Shown: positions 27,526 to 38,106 of the stretch, piece by piece
How positions within the stretch are numbered: the stretch's first letter is position 1
Layout of the letters: each line of letters starts with the position of its first letter
DNA from: Emiliania huxleyi CCMP1516
Taxonomy: Eukaryota; Haptophyta; Isochrysidales; Noelaerhabdaceae
Direction of reading: 5' to 3'
DNA length: 64,000 nucleotides
Assembly (NCBI RefSeq): GCF_000372725.1
Contig: NW_005196603.1
Span: forward strand, 125,489 to 189,488
Notes under the pieces: generated by a model
Told to the model about the DNA's origin: nothing
What the model saw: only the letters and a program-made list of their open reading frames with translations
Database searches by the model: none
Program-made: the position numbers and the translations under genes

Positions 27526-28009
27526 CACGGCGCGGCGGAGGAGAAGCAGGGCGGGGCAGCTAAGTTGGTCGGGTGGCAGTGGTGGCCGGCCCGGGGGCGT
27601 GAGCCGTTCTCGTCGATTTATCTATACGAAATTGAATATGTCCGCGTCACTGGGTTGGGGTTTGAGGGCATGGATGACAATATGCTTAATGGGGGGAGCC
27701 GGGAGAGGGTGGCTCCCCCGCTCGGCTCGAGGAGGGCGAGCGGCCCCCGCGCGCTGCTTGTGCTGACGTGAGCTGCGCTATAATGTGGTTATGAGAGCGC
27801 TGTGGGCCTGGGTGCCTGTGGAGCTGCAGCTGGTCCGTCACGCGCTTTTCCACGAATCTCCGCAGGGCGCAGGCCCGCAGGCGTCCGCACACCTCACCCC
27901 GCCCCCAGGCCCCCACGGGCCCGCGTCCCCCACATCACACCCCCGTGTCTGGCACTGGCCGGCACCAGGTTAGCTGCACTTGCTCTCCTGTTCCTGGTGC
28001 TCTTTTCTC

Positions 28010-28066
28010 ATTTATTTCGTGCCCGTGCGCGCCAGTCCCGTGCCCAGTGAGCAGTGTTGTAAGAGG
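28010..28066 (+). mobile_element. dispersed mobile-element 3' end, copy 2
   Basis: Matches the shared 3' region (GTGCGCGCCAGTCCCGTGCC, then AGTGTTGT and GAGGGAGTTTT) without any ORF tail. Truncated and diverged. Confidence 0.6.
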
Positions 28067-28284
28067 GAGTTTTTGTCAATTGGTTTTCGCACGACCCTGC
28101 GACCTGGAGCACTTGCGGACTTGGAGCACTTGGAGTGCAGTTGGCGACCTGACATCGCTGAATAAAACACACCGCACACCCCACACCCCACAACACACAA
28201 CAAGTGCTCGTCTTTTCTCCTGTCGTCATACCGTACATACAACAAGTGCTCGACGTTCCTCCTCCTGGCGTAAGCTCTTATCGT

Positions 28285-28361
28285 GGCGTACCTGTGTTAG
28301 TGCCAGTGCGCGCCAGTCCCGTGCCCCTTGGGCGAGAGTCTGGTAAAATTCTTTTCGTGGC
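28285..28361 (+). mobile_element. dispersed mobile-element 3' end, copy 3
   Basis: Runs from ACCTGTGTTAGTGCCAGTGC to GTAAAATTCTTTT, covering most of the about 100-nt 3' region but no ORF tail. It lies in the 5' region of the glycosyltransferase gene. Confidence 0.65.
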
Positions 28362-28471
28362 GAGGTTTTACGTGTTTTACGGTAATCTGAATTGCCTTCG
28401 CACCGCTCCTATCGATCGGCGCCGCCATCATCTTGGCCAAATCTCCTTGCTCGCGCTCCTGTGCGATCATC

Positions 28472-29764
28472 ATGGTCTCGCTGTGGTCACCTGCATCAGT
28501 AAGCTCAATTTCGGCAGCTGATGCCCTCGGCGCTGAGCGCGGGCCACATGCTGTGATAAAGCAGGGAGGCACACTGACGCACACAAGCTGGGACCGGACA
28601 GGGTCCTTTGCCATGGGAATGATCCTCTCCTGGTCCTTAGCCAACCTGACAGGGTTAACGTACGTTGGCGAGTTCGATGAGGATGAGTACGACGGAGCAG
28701 GATGGTACGACGATCCAGATGATCCTGCGACAAACGGCACAGCTGGCGAAGAGTCAAAAACAACAGAGAGCAGGGCAGAAGCCGAAAGACGAACCCTGAT
28801 GTACACACTAAGGCATGGCGAAATCTCCCTGTTGCGGCGAATCGGGTTGCCCATCAGAAGGCCCTCGGGTTTGCCACACGCCTCGCATCGCCTCTCCGCG
28901 TCAGCGTTCCTTCAAACTCACAGGGACATTCTGAGAGCCAACCCCGAGGCGAGCTTCCACATCTTGAATGTGAGGGACCGCGCCTCCAACCTCGACCATC
29001 TCTTTGATCCGCTGGACAACCTTCTTTCCGCGTCCCTCCGCAAAGAGCTTCGCCGGCGAGCTCGGATGCCACCACCGACCCTCTGGAAAGCGGACGCGCC
29101 TCTGCGGGTCGTGGTTCACGTGCGCCGCGGCGACCTGCTGGGAGAACCCAAGTACTTTCAGTACCGGCTGCTTCCGAATCAGTACTACCTGCGACTTCTT
29201 GCCATCATCCGCGAGGTTGAACCCGATGCCGATGTCCTTGTCTTTGGGGACAACTCAAGCCATGTTCGGGACTTGGGCACCTGGAGCTCCGACCGCATCG
29301 GCCTCCGCCGAGAGGAGTTTCGGAGGCACTGGCGAGGTGGGGACCGCACCGCAGACGTCGACGGGGGCGAGGGGGGTGAGGCCGCCTTTGGCGAGCGGCT
29401 CCACCTAGATGGCCCTCTGGAGGAGGTGTGGGCGCACATGGCCACAGCCGACGTGCTCATCCTATCGAAGAGCTGCTTCTCGTTGGTGCCAGCGCTGCTC
29501 GGCGAGGCACCGATCGTCATTTATCCAGAACCCATACGGCGGAGTATCATTGGCTTCGCTCGACCGCTCCGCGACTGGATTGTGGTCGACACGACGCAGG
29601 ATTGGTGGACGCAAACGGCGGGAGAGTCAGCCGAGGAGGCGATGCAGCGAGTTATCGAGACGATGGTCGGGGAACGCACCGAGCGGCAGCTGAAAGATAA
29701 GCTCGTGCTAAGACTGAGCGGGGGCAGCGGCGTAGTGGACACCCCTCTGATGGACGAACTATAG
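28472..29764 (+). CDS. HxRRGD-motif glycosyltransferase (fucosyltransferase-like)
   Basis: 430 residues from MVSLWSPASVSSISAA, with a weakly hydrophobic N terminus. The key motif VHVRRGDLLGEP (about residue 212) is the basic nucleotide-sugar-binding motif of fucosyltransferase families such as GT11, GT23 and GT65. It is followed by ADVLVFGDNS and by ADVLILSKSCFSLVPALLGE, the usual Rossmann-like acceptor loop that checks for a stable product. The N-terminal GSFAMGMILSWSLANLTGL resembles the start of a GT11 domain. I infer transfer of fucose or another sugar to a glycan in the secretory pathway; the exact GT family is open. Downstream genes converge at 29765-30443. Confidence 0.65.
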   Translation: MVSLWSPASVSSISAADALGAERGPHAVIKQGGTLTHTSWDRTGSFAMGMILSWSLANLTGLTYVGEFDEDEYDGAGWYDDPDDPATNGTAGEESKTTESRAEAERRTLMYTLRHGEISLLRRIGLPIRRPSGLPHASHRLSASAFLQTHRDILRANPEASFHILNVRDRASNLDHLFDPLDNLLSASLRKELRRRARMPPPTLWKADAPLRVVVHVRRGDLLGEPKYFQYRLLPNQYYLRLLAIIREVEPDADVLVFGDNSSHVRDLGTWSSDRIGLRREEFRRHWRGGDRTADVDGGEGGEAAFGERLHLDGPLEEVWAHMATADVLILSKSCFSLVPALLGEAPIVIYPEPIRRSIIGFARPLRDWIVVDTTQDWWTQTAGESAEEAMQRVIETMVGERTERQLKDKLVLRLSGGSGVVDTPLMDEL

Positions 29765-30443
29765 TGGCAGGGAAAGGAGAGCGCGAACGAGACCAGAGCG
29801 ATCGAGAGGGTGTGCCGAGGGGTTTGAATCGGCCCAGAGGCGGAATTGGATGCCCCCCCCAAACATGCACGTAACAACTGACAACAAGGAAACATTTCCA
29901 TGCCATGTGGTGAATAGAACACCATCCCGGTCGTACAAGACACATCAGTCACATTTCCACTTTGACATTTTCGTCGGGCCGAGACACCCCCGGACCCCAC
30001 GCACGCGCCACGCGCACACCTCCCCCCCCCGGCCCCGCTGCGCGCTGGCAGCGGACTCGTCCCCCGCGCGGTCCACCCCAGAGGCAGAGCCCGGCTGCCC
30101 CCCCGCACATACGCGCACCGATTTTTCTCACGCATTTCACTTCAGGTGTCGATTCTCCCCGCTCTTTTACATATATATAGTTATCATATACGTCGGTAAG
30201 CATGTGTGTAAAGCCGTACGCGTCACACTCATGAAGAGTGGTTCGCACAGCGGAGAGAGAGAGAGCTTTTCTGGCTCGTTGTGGTGTTGGTGTACGCAAT
30301 AACGGGAAAGGGTGGTCGTTCTCTCTAGCTCCCCTTCTAGCTCTTAGGACTTAGCATGAGCTGCGCCCTGTGTCCGACCCCTTTTGCGCAGCAAGAGCAA
30401 CACCTTAAACTTTTTCGTCAATGGGGTGTCGCCACCCTCGTTC
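29765..30443. other. convergent intergenic region
   Basis: Lies between the glycosyltransferase stop and the helicase stop. Contains an AT-rich stretch ACATATATATAGTTATCATA (30168) and an AGAGAGAGAG run (30263). No gene seen. Confidence 0.5.
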
Positions 30444-33400
30444 CTACATTTCAACGTACAACGAGGACGCGAACACAATGTCTCGTCGGAGGAGGCGACA
30501 GCTCTCCTCGAGCTTGCTGAACAGCTCGTCGTTGCCCATGGCCTTCGCGGCCGACTTGAGCTCGTCAAGCAGCTCGCTCAGCCGGCGGATAGCGCGGATG
30601 ATGGAGCCCTCAAAGAGCTCGCACGAGTCGCAAAGCTCGGCAAAGGTGGCGCCCTCGCACCACGCGTGCACCATGTTGACCATCCCGCTGTCGAACCGCT
30701 GCACGTATTCGGCCTCGTCCGTCGCGATGCCGGCGTCCGTGTAGACGCGCGCCACCTCGGTGGCCACCTCGCGCAAGGTCGCGAGGGGCGGCTGCAGCGC
30801 GGGGAGGGGCGTTTGTGGCCGCTTGATCTTCTCCATGTCGGCCGCGACCAGGCACGAGCAGACCGCCGCCGCTGCCGCGGGGGAGAGCTCGTTGAAGAAA
30901 CCGCGGTAGAGCAGCTCAGCCACGAGCACCTCGTCCGAAGCGTCCACCTCGGCGGCGGCACGCCCCTTGAGCAACACCACCCGCTCCGAATCGACGAGCC
31001 CGAGCCGCAGCAGCACGCGCTGCATCCGGCGTACCGTCTCGCCGAACTCGTCGCACGCCACCCCCGCCGCCTCGGTCGCCAAGCCAGCCGCCTGCTGCTG
31101 GAGGAGCTGCTTGCGCGAGAGCCGTTCCTCCCGCTCCACCAGCGTCGCCGGCGTGGCGCCGCCAGCCGGCCGGCCTGCGCCAGAGCCGTTGGTGGCGCCG
31201 CCGCTCCCGTTTGCCGCGCCGCCGCACCCCGCTCCGTCAACGTGAGCCCCGCTAGCTTCCGCCCCGTTGCTGCCGCTCGCTCCGTCGCCGTCGGTTTCGC
31301 CGCCGACGTCCATCAGCACCACAGCAGGGAGGCGGCGCAGCTCGGCGTCGAGTTGCGCCTCGCGCGCCACCGCCGCGTCGAGCAAGCCCATCGCCCGCTT
31401 GCACGCCGGCGAGCTGTCGCCAAGGTGCTCGAGCGGGCGCAGATTGAGCTGGCGCGCCGCGGAGGCGTCCGCGAGCCGCCGCTCCGCGAAGACCTGCCGC
31501 AAGGCGTGCAGCACGCCGCGGCGGCTTTCCGGGCTGGACACCTCGTCCGGCAGCCAGAGACGCACGGACGAGAGCTGCTGCAAGCACGAGAGGCGCACCG
31601 GCAGCACCCACGCCTCGGCGGACGGGTCGTGCAGCGGTGCGGGCTGCGGCGCGTCGCCGGCGAGCGCGAGCGCCTGCGCACCTGCGGCGCACGGGAGCAG
31701 CACGTCCAGCACCAGCTCCGACGCCCTCATCCGCTCGGGCGGCACAGAGGCGCCGCCGACGTACGCGGAGGTGGCGGTGCCGCGCCAGCCGAGCAGGACG
31801 CCCCAGCCGAGGCTCACGCCCCGCGACGCGTCCTCGAGGAGGCACAGCCGGCCGGGCTGCAGGAACCGCAGCACGTGCTTCGGCGCGCGCACAAAAGCCT
31901 CCATCGCCACCTCGCACCCCGCCCGCTCCGACCGCGCGGCGAGGAGCTCGCGCAGCCTCGGCTCGTCGGGCTGCGTCAGCGCGGCCGCCTCCGCCTCGAG
32001 CGCCGCCCGCCGCCGCGCGATCTCCGGCAGGGCGCCGACGCGCTGGTAGGTGTAGAAGGAGCGCCGGACGAGCAGCTCGACGTCGTACGACTCGAGCGCG
32101 TAGAGCTTGAGCAGCGTGTTGTATCGCAGCCGGAAGGCGGACTCGAGCGGCAGCGGCGAGGCGGACATCATCGCCTGCAGCGCCTCCGCCTCGATCTCCT
32201 CGTTGAGCAGCAGCACCACCATGCCCTGCGCGTCGAGGCCCCGCCGGCCAGCGCGGCCCGACATCTGGATGTACTCCGCGGCGGAGGGCGGCCGGAACAC
32301 TTCCCCGTCCCACTTGCGCATCGAGGTGAACACGACGGTGCGCGCCGGCATGTTGAGGCCGAGCGAGAAGGTCTCTGTCGCGAAGAGGAAGCGGACGAGC
32401 CCCTCCTGGAAGAGGATCTCGACGAGCTCCTTGAGCAGCGGCAGGAGCCCCGAGTGGTGGACGGCGACGCCCCGCAGCAGCAGCGGCAGCATCGCCTCGA
32501 TCTGCGTCACGCGCTGGTCGGCCTCGGAGAGCGTGTCGACCGCCGCCTCGAAGACTTGACGCACCGCCGCCTGCTCATAGCTGGAGGTGTGAAGAGACGC
32601 TGTTCACACCGCTTCGAGAGACTTGACGCACCGCCGCCTGCTGCTCCTCGCCGAGCGGCTCGAGCGAGCGCGCGTGCATCGCCGCGCCCTCGCACTCGCG
32701 CCGCGAGAAGGCGAAGATGATGGCGGGCGTCAGCTGCCGCCGCTGAAGCTGCGCGAGCAGCCGGCGCAAGTTGGGCGAGTCGCGCGAGCCCGCTTTCGCC
32801 GCGGCGGCGGCGCCGGCGGGCTTGCGCAGGGCCAGCATCGCCGCGTCGAAGTTGGCGGTGTGGAAGGCGCCGTCCGCGCTCTTGAGCAGGTAGAGGCCGT
32901 CCGCCCCGGCGGGCAGCGCCCAGTGCTCGAGCGGCGTCGGCCGGTGCGGCGTCGAGACGATGTGGCAGGGCCTGCCGTGCGTAGCTGCGATCCAGCCGGC
33001 AAACTCTGCAGCGTTTGGGATGGTGGCGGAGAGGAAGACGAAGCGCGCGGCGGAGGGCGCGAGGACGATGCACTCCTCCCAGATGACGCCGCGCTCCTTG
33101 TCGCGCATGTAGTGCACCTCGTCGAAGATCACCCACTGCACCTGGGGGGAAGGGGGAGGAGGCTCCGAGAAGGCTCAGCGAGGGCGCAAGTGCGCGCCGT
33201 CACAAGGCGAGCCCGTGCCGCACCTCGCGCACGAGCTCGTGGCCGCGGTAGAGCATGTTGCGCAGGATCTCGGTCGTCATCACGAGGACCGAGGCGTCGA
33301 CGTTGATGCTCACGTCCCCCGTCATCAGCCCGACGTCCCGGAACTGCGCCATCAGCTCGCGGTACTTTTGGTTTGACAGCGCCTTGATCGGCGACGTGTA

Positions 33401-33668
33401 GACGACCCGCTGCTTGCCGCGCAGCGAGGTGGCGACGGCGTACTGCGCGACGACAGTCTTGCCGGCCGAGGTGTGCGCCGCGACGAGCACCGACTCGCCG
33501 CGGTCGACTGCCGCGAGCGCCTTCTTCTGGAACGGGTCCAGCTCAAAGGGGAACTGCAGCGCCTCAAAGGCGGCGGGCAGCGGCAGCGTCGCGAGCGGAT
33601 CGCCCGCCGCGAGGGGCGGCCAGTCGGGCGGCAGCGCAACCTCGTGCGTGTAGCGCGGAGGGGCGGCT

Positions 33669-33706
<38 letters not shown>

Positions 33707-34054
33707 GGCGGCGGCGGCGGCGGCGGCAGCCGCGGCTGTCGATCCCTGTGCTGCCGCCGCCTCGGCCATCTCGGCGTCGGGCGGCGGCGACGCCGCGTCG
33801 GTGCCGATCCCCGCCTCCTCTGCTCGTCTTTTGCGAGGCAAGTAGTCCAGCGCCACGGCCTCGCCCGCGATCGAGAGGTCGCTCTCGCCCTCGAAGAAGG
33901 CCTGCGCCAACTCGCAAGTCTCGAACATTGCGTGAAAGGTGGTTGGCGACTCGCGTAAGAGCTGCACAGCGCCGTACGCCAGGACGAGTGAGCGGACGTC
34001 GTGCTCTCCAGCGCTGCCGGGGACCGTGAGGACGAGCGTGGAGGAGGAGGTCAT
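30444..34054 (-). CDS. SKI2: Ski2-like DExH RNA helicase
   Basis: Three exons: 34054-33224, 33141-32632 and 32570-30444, all phase 0, giving about 1155 residues. Helicase motifs in order: [12 protein letters not shown] (I), [11 protein letters not shown] (Ia), FDEVHYM (II, DEVH), FLSATIPN (III), [19 protein letters not shown], and [12 protein letters not shown] (VI). The C-terminal DSHCT domain ends in [16 protein letters not shown], as in Ski2. Ski2, with Ski3 and Ski8, feeds mRNA into the cytoplasmic exosome; Mtr4 is the nuclear paralogue. The C-terminal wording favours Ski2, but without an alignment Mtr4 is not excluded. The N-terminal extension is short (about 165 residues before motif I) and includes an Ala/Pro low-complexity run. 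Intron 1 (33142-33223) is a normal GT-AG. Intron 2 is unusual and is described separately. Confidence 0.85.
32571..32631 (-). other. 61-bp intron starting with a copy of its downstream exon
   Basis: A 24-bp direct repeat (plus strand 32552-32575 and 32619-32642) places one copy at the exon 2/intron border and one at the intron/exon 3 border. A GTGCGT donor and a GAGCAG acceptor give an in-frame join; a GC donor six bases upstream also works. Inside lies an inverted repeat GGTGTGAA...TTCACACC (32586-32593 and 32603-32610). Confidence 0.7.
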
Positions 34055-35002
34055 ACACACACACAGGCTCCCGGGGGCCTCGCGATAGAACCAGAAGTGG
34101 GCAGGGGGGTTCGGGCTCCGAGGAGTCGCGGGGGCTCGGGTCCACCTGAGTGTTCAAACGAGAGAGTTGCGGGTTGACAACAGATTGACAAACGAGAAGA
34201 GTTGTGGGTTGCGCAAGCCCGGAATCGTCAGCAGAACGGGTAGGGTCTGAACCACAGCGTGTCCCGGTCCGAACGTAGTTTCTCTTCTTATCCGTTACCA
34301 TGTAGAGCAAGGTCGAGGGCGGGCCCTTTCGGGCTCGGGCCGCCCTCTCGCCCGCACCTCTGCGGGGCTTGCACGTGGCAGCGGCGGCTCAAGATCCCAG
34401 CGATCTCGAGTTCTTCACGCTATCCACTGGCACTGCGCCGCGGCTTCGCCGCGCCCATCCAACCAAGCCCAGGGCTTGGTTGGCTGATACCCGCATCTCG
34501 CTCTGCGCATCTCTGAGGCTACCCGCGCGCCGACTACTACGCGCGCGGCGAGAGGCGCACCCCATCGGGGACAGGATTGAGGCCCCTGTACAAGCTCGGC
34601 AACGCTGCCGTCGTTGCCCTCCCGAGCCCTCAACACGATGCCGCACATTGCGCAACCCGTTCTGCGCACATGCCACAGGGAGGAGTTTTCACTCTTCCGT
34701 CTGAGTTTCTCCTTCCTGCAGGGCGAGAGACATCAGCCTCTCTACTTCCAGGGGAACATCTATGCCACACGCTATCCCTGGACGGTCCACAACCCACACT
34801 CTCGCTGCAGTCGATCCAGCCCTCGCACTCCCCACTGGAGATCTAGCCGAGGCCCCCAGGCTGGGACAGGATTGGAGCCCCTGTGCTGCGTCTGTGGTGA
34901 TATGTGGGGGACACTTTCTCCTCCCTATTCATGTGAGTCACTCGACTGCGTCGATGGGGGGGGACGTCTGGGGTGACCTCGGAGGCAGAGATGGTGGAGC
35001 TT
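34055..35002. other. intergenic region upstream of the helicase
   Basis: No supported gene. Holds the helicase promoter and GC-rich hairpins, for example GCCCTTTCGGGC near 34324 and AAGCCCAGGGCTTGGTT near 34465. Short open frames have no domain signature. Confidence 0.45.
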
Positions 35003-36179
35003 AAAGAATTTTACAGTCGAGCTCCCTCGCACAACACTGGGCACGGGACTGGCGCGCACTGGCACTAAAGAATTTTACAACAAAACTCCCTCGCACAACA
35101 CTGGGCACAGGACTGGGCACGGGACTGGCGCGCACTGGCACTAACACAGGTACACCACTGGAGCCGCCTAAGCGACTCCGGCGAGGACGGCGAGGCACTC
35201 AGCTCCGTGCACTCGACCGCCCTCGCCGTTGGCAAGCTCATTCACAATCTGCTCTGCGATGGCCGTGTGAAGAACGACTGAGATACGCTGCTTCTGCAGC
35301 CCCAGCCAGCTCTTGGTGGTCCAAGTCACCTCAGGCTCATCGAGGTAATGAGCCCGCGTCAGCTTGTTCTGCAGCACGTTCGCTGCCTCCCAGAGGATCT
35401 CGCCGACCCCCTTCCCGAACCCGCCGAACGACTCGAACAGCAGCAGCCGCACGTCGACACCCTTGTCCTCCCTGGCGTAGCGATACTCGCCACCATAGGA
35501 CGGTATGCGGCGATCGCCGCCCACCACCCTGCCCCCCCTAGTATGCCACCGACCAGTCCCCTGCCCCCTCTCGCCCTTGCTCTTCCTCTCTCCCTCCATT
35601 CCCTCGCCCCCATACCCCTCGCACTCCCCTCCATCCCCCTCCCCCCCCTCCTCCCCCTCGCCGTCGGCAGGTGAGAGGTGTAGGCAGTAAAGCCGTAGGA
35701 GACGTACAATGCGAGAGCCGTATTGATGATTCCGTATATACGACAAGTAAATGAAGAGACGTCTCCACCGCGGCAGACTACCGACACAACTGCGGGTGGG
35801 TTTGTAATGCACCGAGAGACTGTGACCTCTGCGGTGGGCACCCCCGCACAATCCTCCACTCTCTGTCCGTGCTCAGCCGACGCGGACGAGGCCGGCTCGT
35901 CGATGGGGCAGCAGCCAAAGCCGCGCCTGGCGCCTTGCTCGATCCGCCTCAGCTGGGCAGAGCTTAAGAAGGCCTCCTCTGGCAGGTCCTGCCGCCGCGG
36001 GAGCACGCCGCCCCGCTCTGCCAGCGCCATGAGCCAGTTCAGACTGATCAGCCGCACGTCTCCCGGCCGGACCTTGTCGCCCTCGAGGGCAGCCCAGATG
36101 GAGGCGTGCTCGTGGTAGCGGGCGGCGTCGTTAGTGTTTGCGCGCGGCCGTTCACGAGCGTGAAGACCGACTCGGCGTC
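35003..36179 (-). mobile_element. relic of a mobile-element ORF with its 3' UTR
   Basis: Reading on the minus strand from the gap: a block with RPGDVRLISLNWLMALAERG and VLPRRQDLPEEAFLSSAQ (about 36070-35940), then a C-terminal stretch with DVRLLLFESFGGFGKGVGEI (about 35470-35400), a tryptophan-rich motif WTTKSWLGLQKQRISVVLH, and the tail ending HGAECLAVLAGVA at 35168. It is followed by about 100 nt of 3' UTR (35167-35067) and then a second, tandem 3' UTR copy (35066-35003). It is broken and interrupted by the assembly gap. The FESFGG signature parallels VETLGG in the 14235-15300 relic, so the two elements may be distant relatives. Family unknown. Confidence 0.55.
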
Positions 36180-36279
36180 NNNNNNNNNNNNNNNNNNNNN
36201 NNNNNNNNNNNNNNNNNNNNNNNNNNNNNNNNNNNNNNNNNNNNNNNNNNNNNNNNNNNNNNNNNNNNNNNNNNNNNNN
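36180..36279. other. assembly gap (100 N)
   Basis: A run of exactly 100 N marks a scaffold gap of unknown real size. Any frame reading across it is an artefact. Confidence 0.99.
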
Positions 36280-36740
36280 GCTTTTTGGACGGCTTTTTTG
36301 GATTCTCCCGCCTTCCCACTCTTTTTTGGGATTTTTATTTGGCTTGAGAGTTTTTAAATTGGACCTCGCCTTTTTCACAAAAAAGAAACAACGGCGTTTA
36401 GGGGAAAAAAGAAACAACGTTTTCTACAAGGCTGTCGGGGATTTCATTACCGAGACGCCTGAACACATACACAGGTGGCCAGAGGGCACAGAAAATTTCT
36501 TTTTCCACCCGTGGGATTGGCCCCCGCAGCCCGAGGTTGCACTGATTTGTGCGACCCCTTTAGAGCCAGAGAAGGGGAGTTTTAAAATCAAGACGGAAAA
36601 GACCAAGGAAAAGAATTCCCCCGGGGGGGGGGGGGGGGGGCTGTGACCCCAAAGGGGTGCGTGTGTGTGGCAAACAACTAAGCCCAGCCACCACCAGCCA
36701 GCGACGAAACAAAACCAAAAAATAACAACGAAAAGAAATC
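36280..36740. other. doubtful gap-edge sequence
   Basis: The composition differs sharply from the rest of the window: long T, A and G homopolymers (TTTTTTGG, AAAAAAGAAAC twice, 18 G at 36623-36640) and low GC. It looks like a poor-quality read end at the edge of the gap. It replaces the 5' part of the following ankyrin gene. Confidence 0.6.
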
Positions 36741-36744
36741 GCTG

Positions 36745-37640
36745 ATGAACGCCGCCTACAAAGGTCACGAGCGGATTGTCGACACGCTGATCCTGCACGC
36801 GGCGGAGATCGACCTGCATAGCGGAGTCGGCGACACCGCGCTGATTCAGGCCGCCGCCTTCGGCCACCCCGCCGTGGTGCGTCAGCTGCTGCGGGCCGGC
36901 GCAGGTATGACGCTGTGCACTACGGAGGGCGAGACCGCGCTGCAGTACGCCAAGCAACAGGGCCACACCGAGTGCGTGCGCGCCCTCGAGGAGCACGCGG
37001 CGGCCAAGGCGGCGGCCGAGAAGGCGGCGAAGGAGGCGGCGTGGGCTGCGGGGGCGGCGGAGAGGGAGGCGCAGAGGGCGGCGGAGGAGAAGGAGGCGGC
37101 GCGGCACGCCGAGGAGCTGCTGACGGAGGTTGAGGCGGAGAAGCGCGCCAAGGGCAAGAAGGGCAAGAAGAAGAAGAAGGGCGGAGGGGCGGGCGCGGCT
37201 GGGCCGTCGCAGGAGGCGGAGAAGGGTGCCGAGGCGCCGTCGGAGGCAGACGCAGCCGAGGCCGCAAAGAAGGCCGAGAGGAGAGGATGATGAGGCTTCT
37301 CGAGAAGTGTCACGAGGAGAGGATCCGGTTCGGCATCACGGCGGAGAGCCAGGCAGCGGCGTCGGCAGAGGTGGCCGAGGCGGTGCGCTTGGACGCTGAG
37401 GCGGAGGAGGCGGAGGAGGAGGCAGAGGCGGACGAGGAGGAGGCGGCGGCGGCAGAGGCGGCTCGGGCGGCGGCGGCGCAGGCGCAGGCGGACGCCAGGG
37501 CAGCGCTGGAGAAGGCCAACGCGGCGCTCGCGGACGCGACGGCCGCTGCAGAGGCGAGCGCTGCTGTTGCGGCTGCTTCGAAGGCCAAGGCGACCGCTGC
37601 CAGGATGGCCGCGGATGCAGCCGAGCAGCAGCGCTCGTGA
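36745..37640 (+). CDS. partial ankyrin-repeat gene, paralogue of 23480-25540
   Basis: The frame opens at about 36739 with SLMNAAYKGHERIVDTLI, matching an ankyrin repeat of the paralogue (ALMDAAYRGHERVVDTLI), so the 5' part is missing into the gap. One and a half repeats are followed by the same helix (EEHAAAKAAAEKAAKEAAW), lysine patch (KGKKGKKKKKGG) and acidic end. The frame stops at 37290, while the conserved module continues in another frame from 37287 (MMRLLEKCHEERIRFGIT) and runs to 37640 through an Ala/Glu-rich coil. That is a frameshift between 37260 and 37290, either a sequencing error or a mutation. The existence of the gene is sure; its integrity is not. Confidence 0.7.
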
Positions 37641-38106
37641 CGTGAGCGCTGCTCGGGTGGCTCTCGGGATAGTATCCCGTCGATCACGATCTGTCCGCCA
37701 CGTGGCGAGACTGAGTGAGAGTTAAGGACAGACTGTCGCACGTGAGAGCTGCTCGTACAACCACCTTGGCAACTTCGAGGCAACTCCTTGGGTCGCATGT
37801 CGGGGAGCGCACGCGCCACGTGCAAGACGTGCACGTCGCACGTTGTAACTTGTATCGCGTTGGAACAGGACGAACATGATACGTGAAGTCAATCTTTTAA
37901 AGCACCTGTGCGACGTCCCCGATGACACGCGCGCCGCTTTCAAGAGAGGGTGCTGCACCCACGATTCTTTTTCGGGAGTCTTAGCCCGAAATTGAGTGAT
38001 ATCGCCGGCATTTCTTTTTTTGCCGCGCGTCGAGGTCGCTGCTGGCTCGCGTCACTCTCTCCACAAGCCGGTACGTTCGCTCCCGTCACCACGCGCGTCT
38101 CTCTCT
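37641..38106. other. convergent intergenic region
   Basis: No gene seen. Located between the ankyrin paralogue end and the CCCH gene end. Confidence 0.5.

Larger units (their letters stand above)
27526..28471. other. intergenic region with mobile-element 3' ends
   Basis: No gene is supported. It carries two copies of the dispersed CAGTCCCGTGCCC element (28010-28066 and 28285-28361) and a short repeat (CAACAAGTGCTCG at about 28198 and 28240). The second copy ends about 110 bp before the glycosyltransferase ATG and has the same orientation. Confidence 0.55.

Noticed and set aside
30384-32720. 778-codon plus-strand frame across the helicase
   Set aside because: Antisense to clear helicase motifs; composition is typical of a GC shadow frame.
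35359-36417. Frame reading through the N gap
   Set aside because: The gap length is arbitrary, so continuity across it means nothing.
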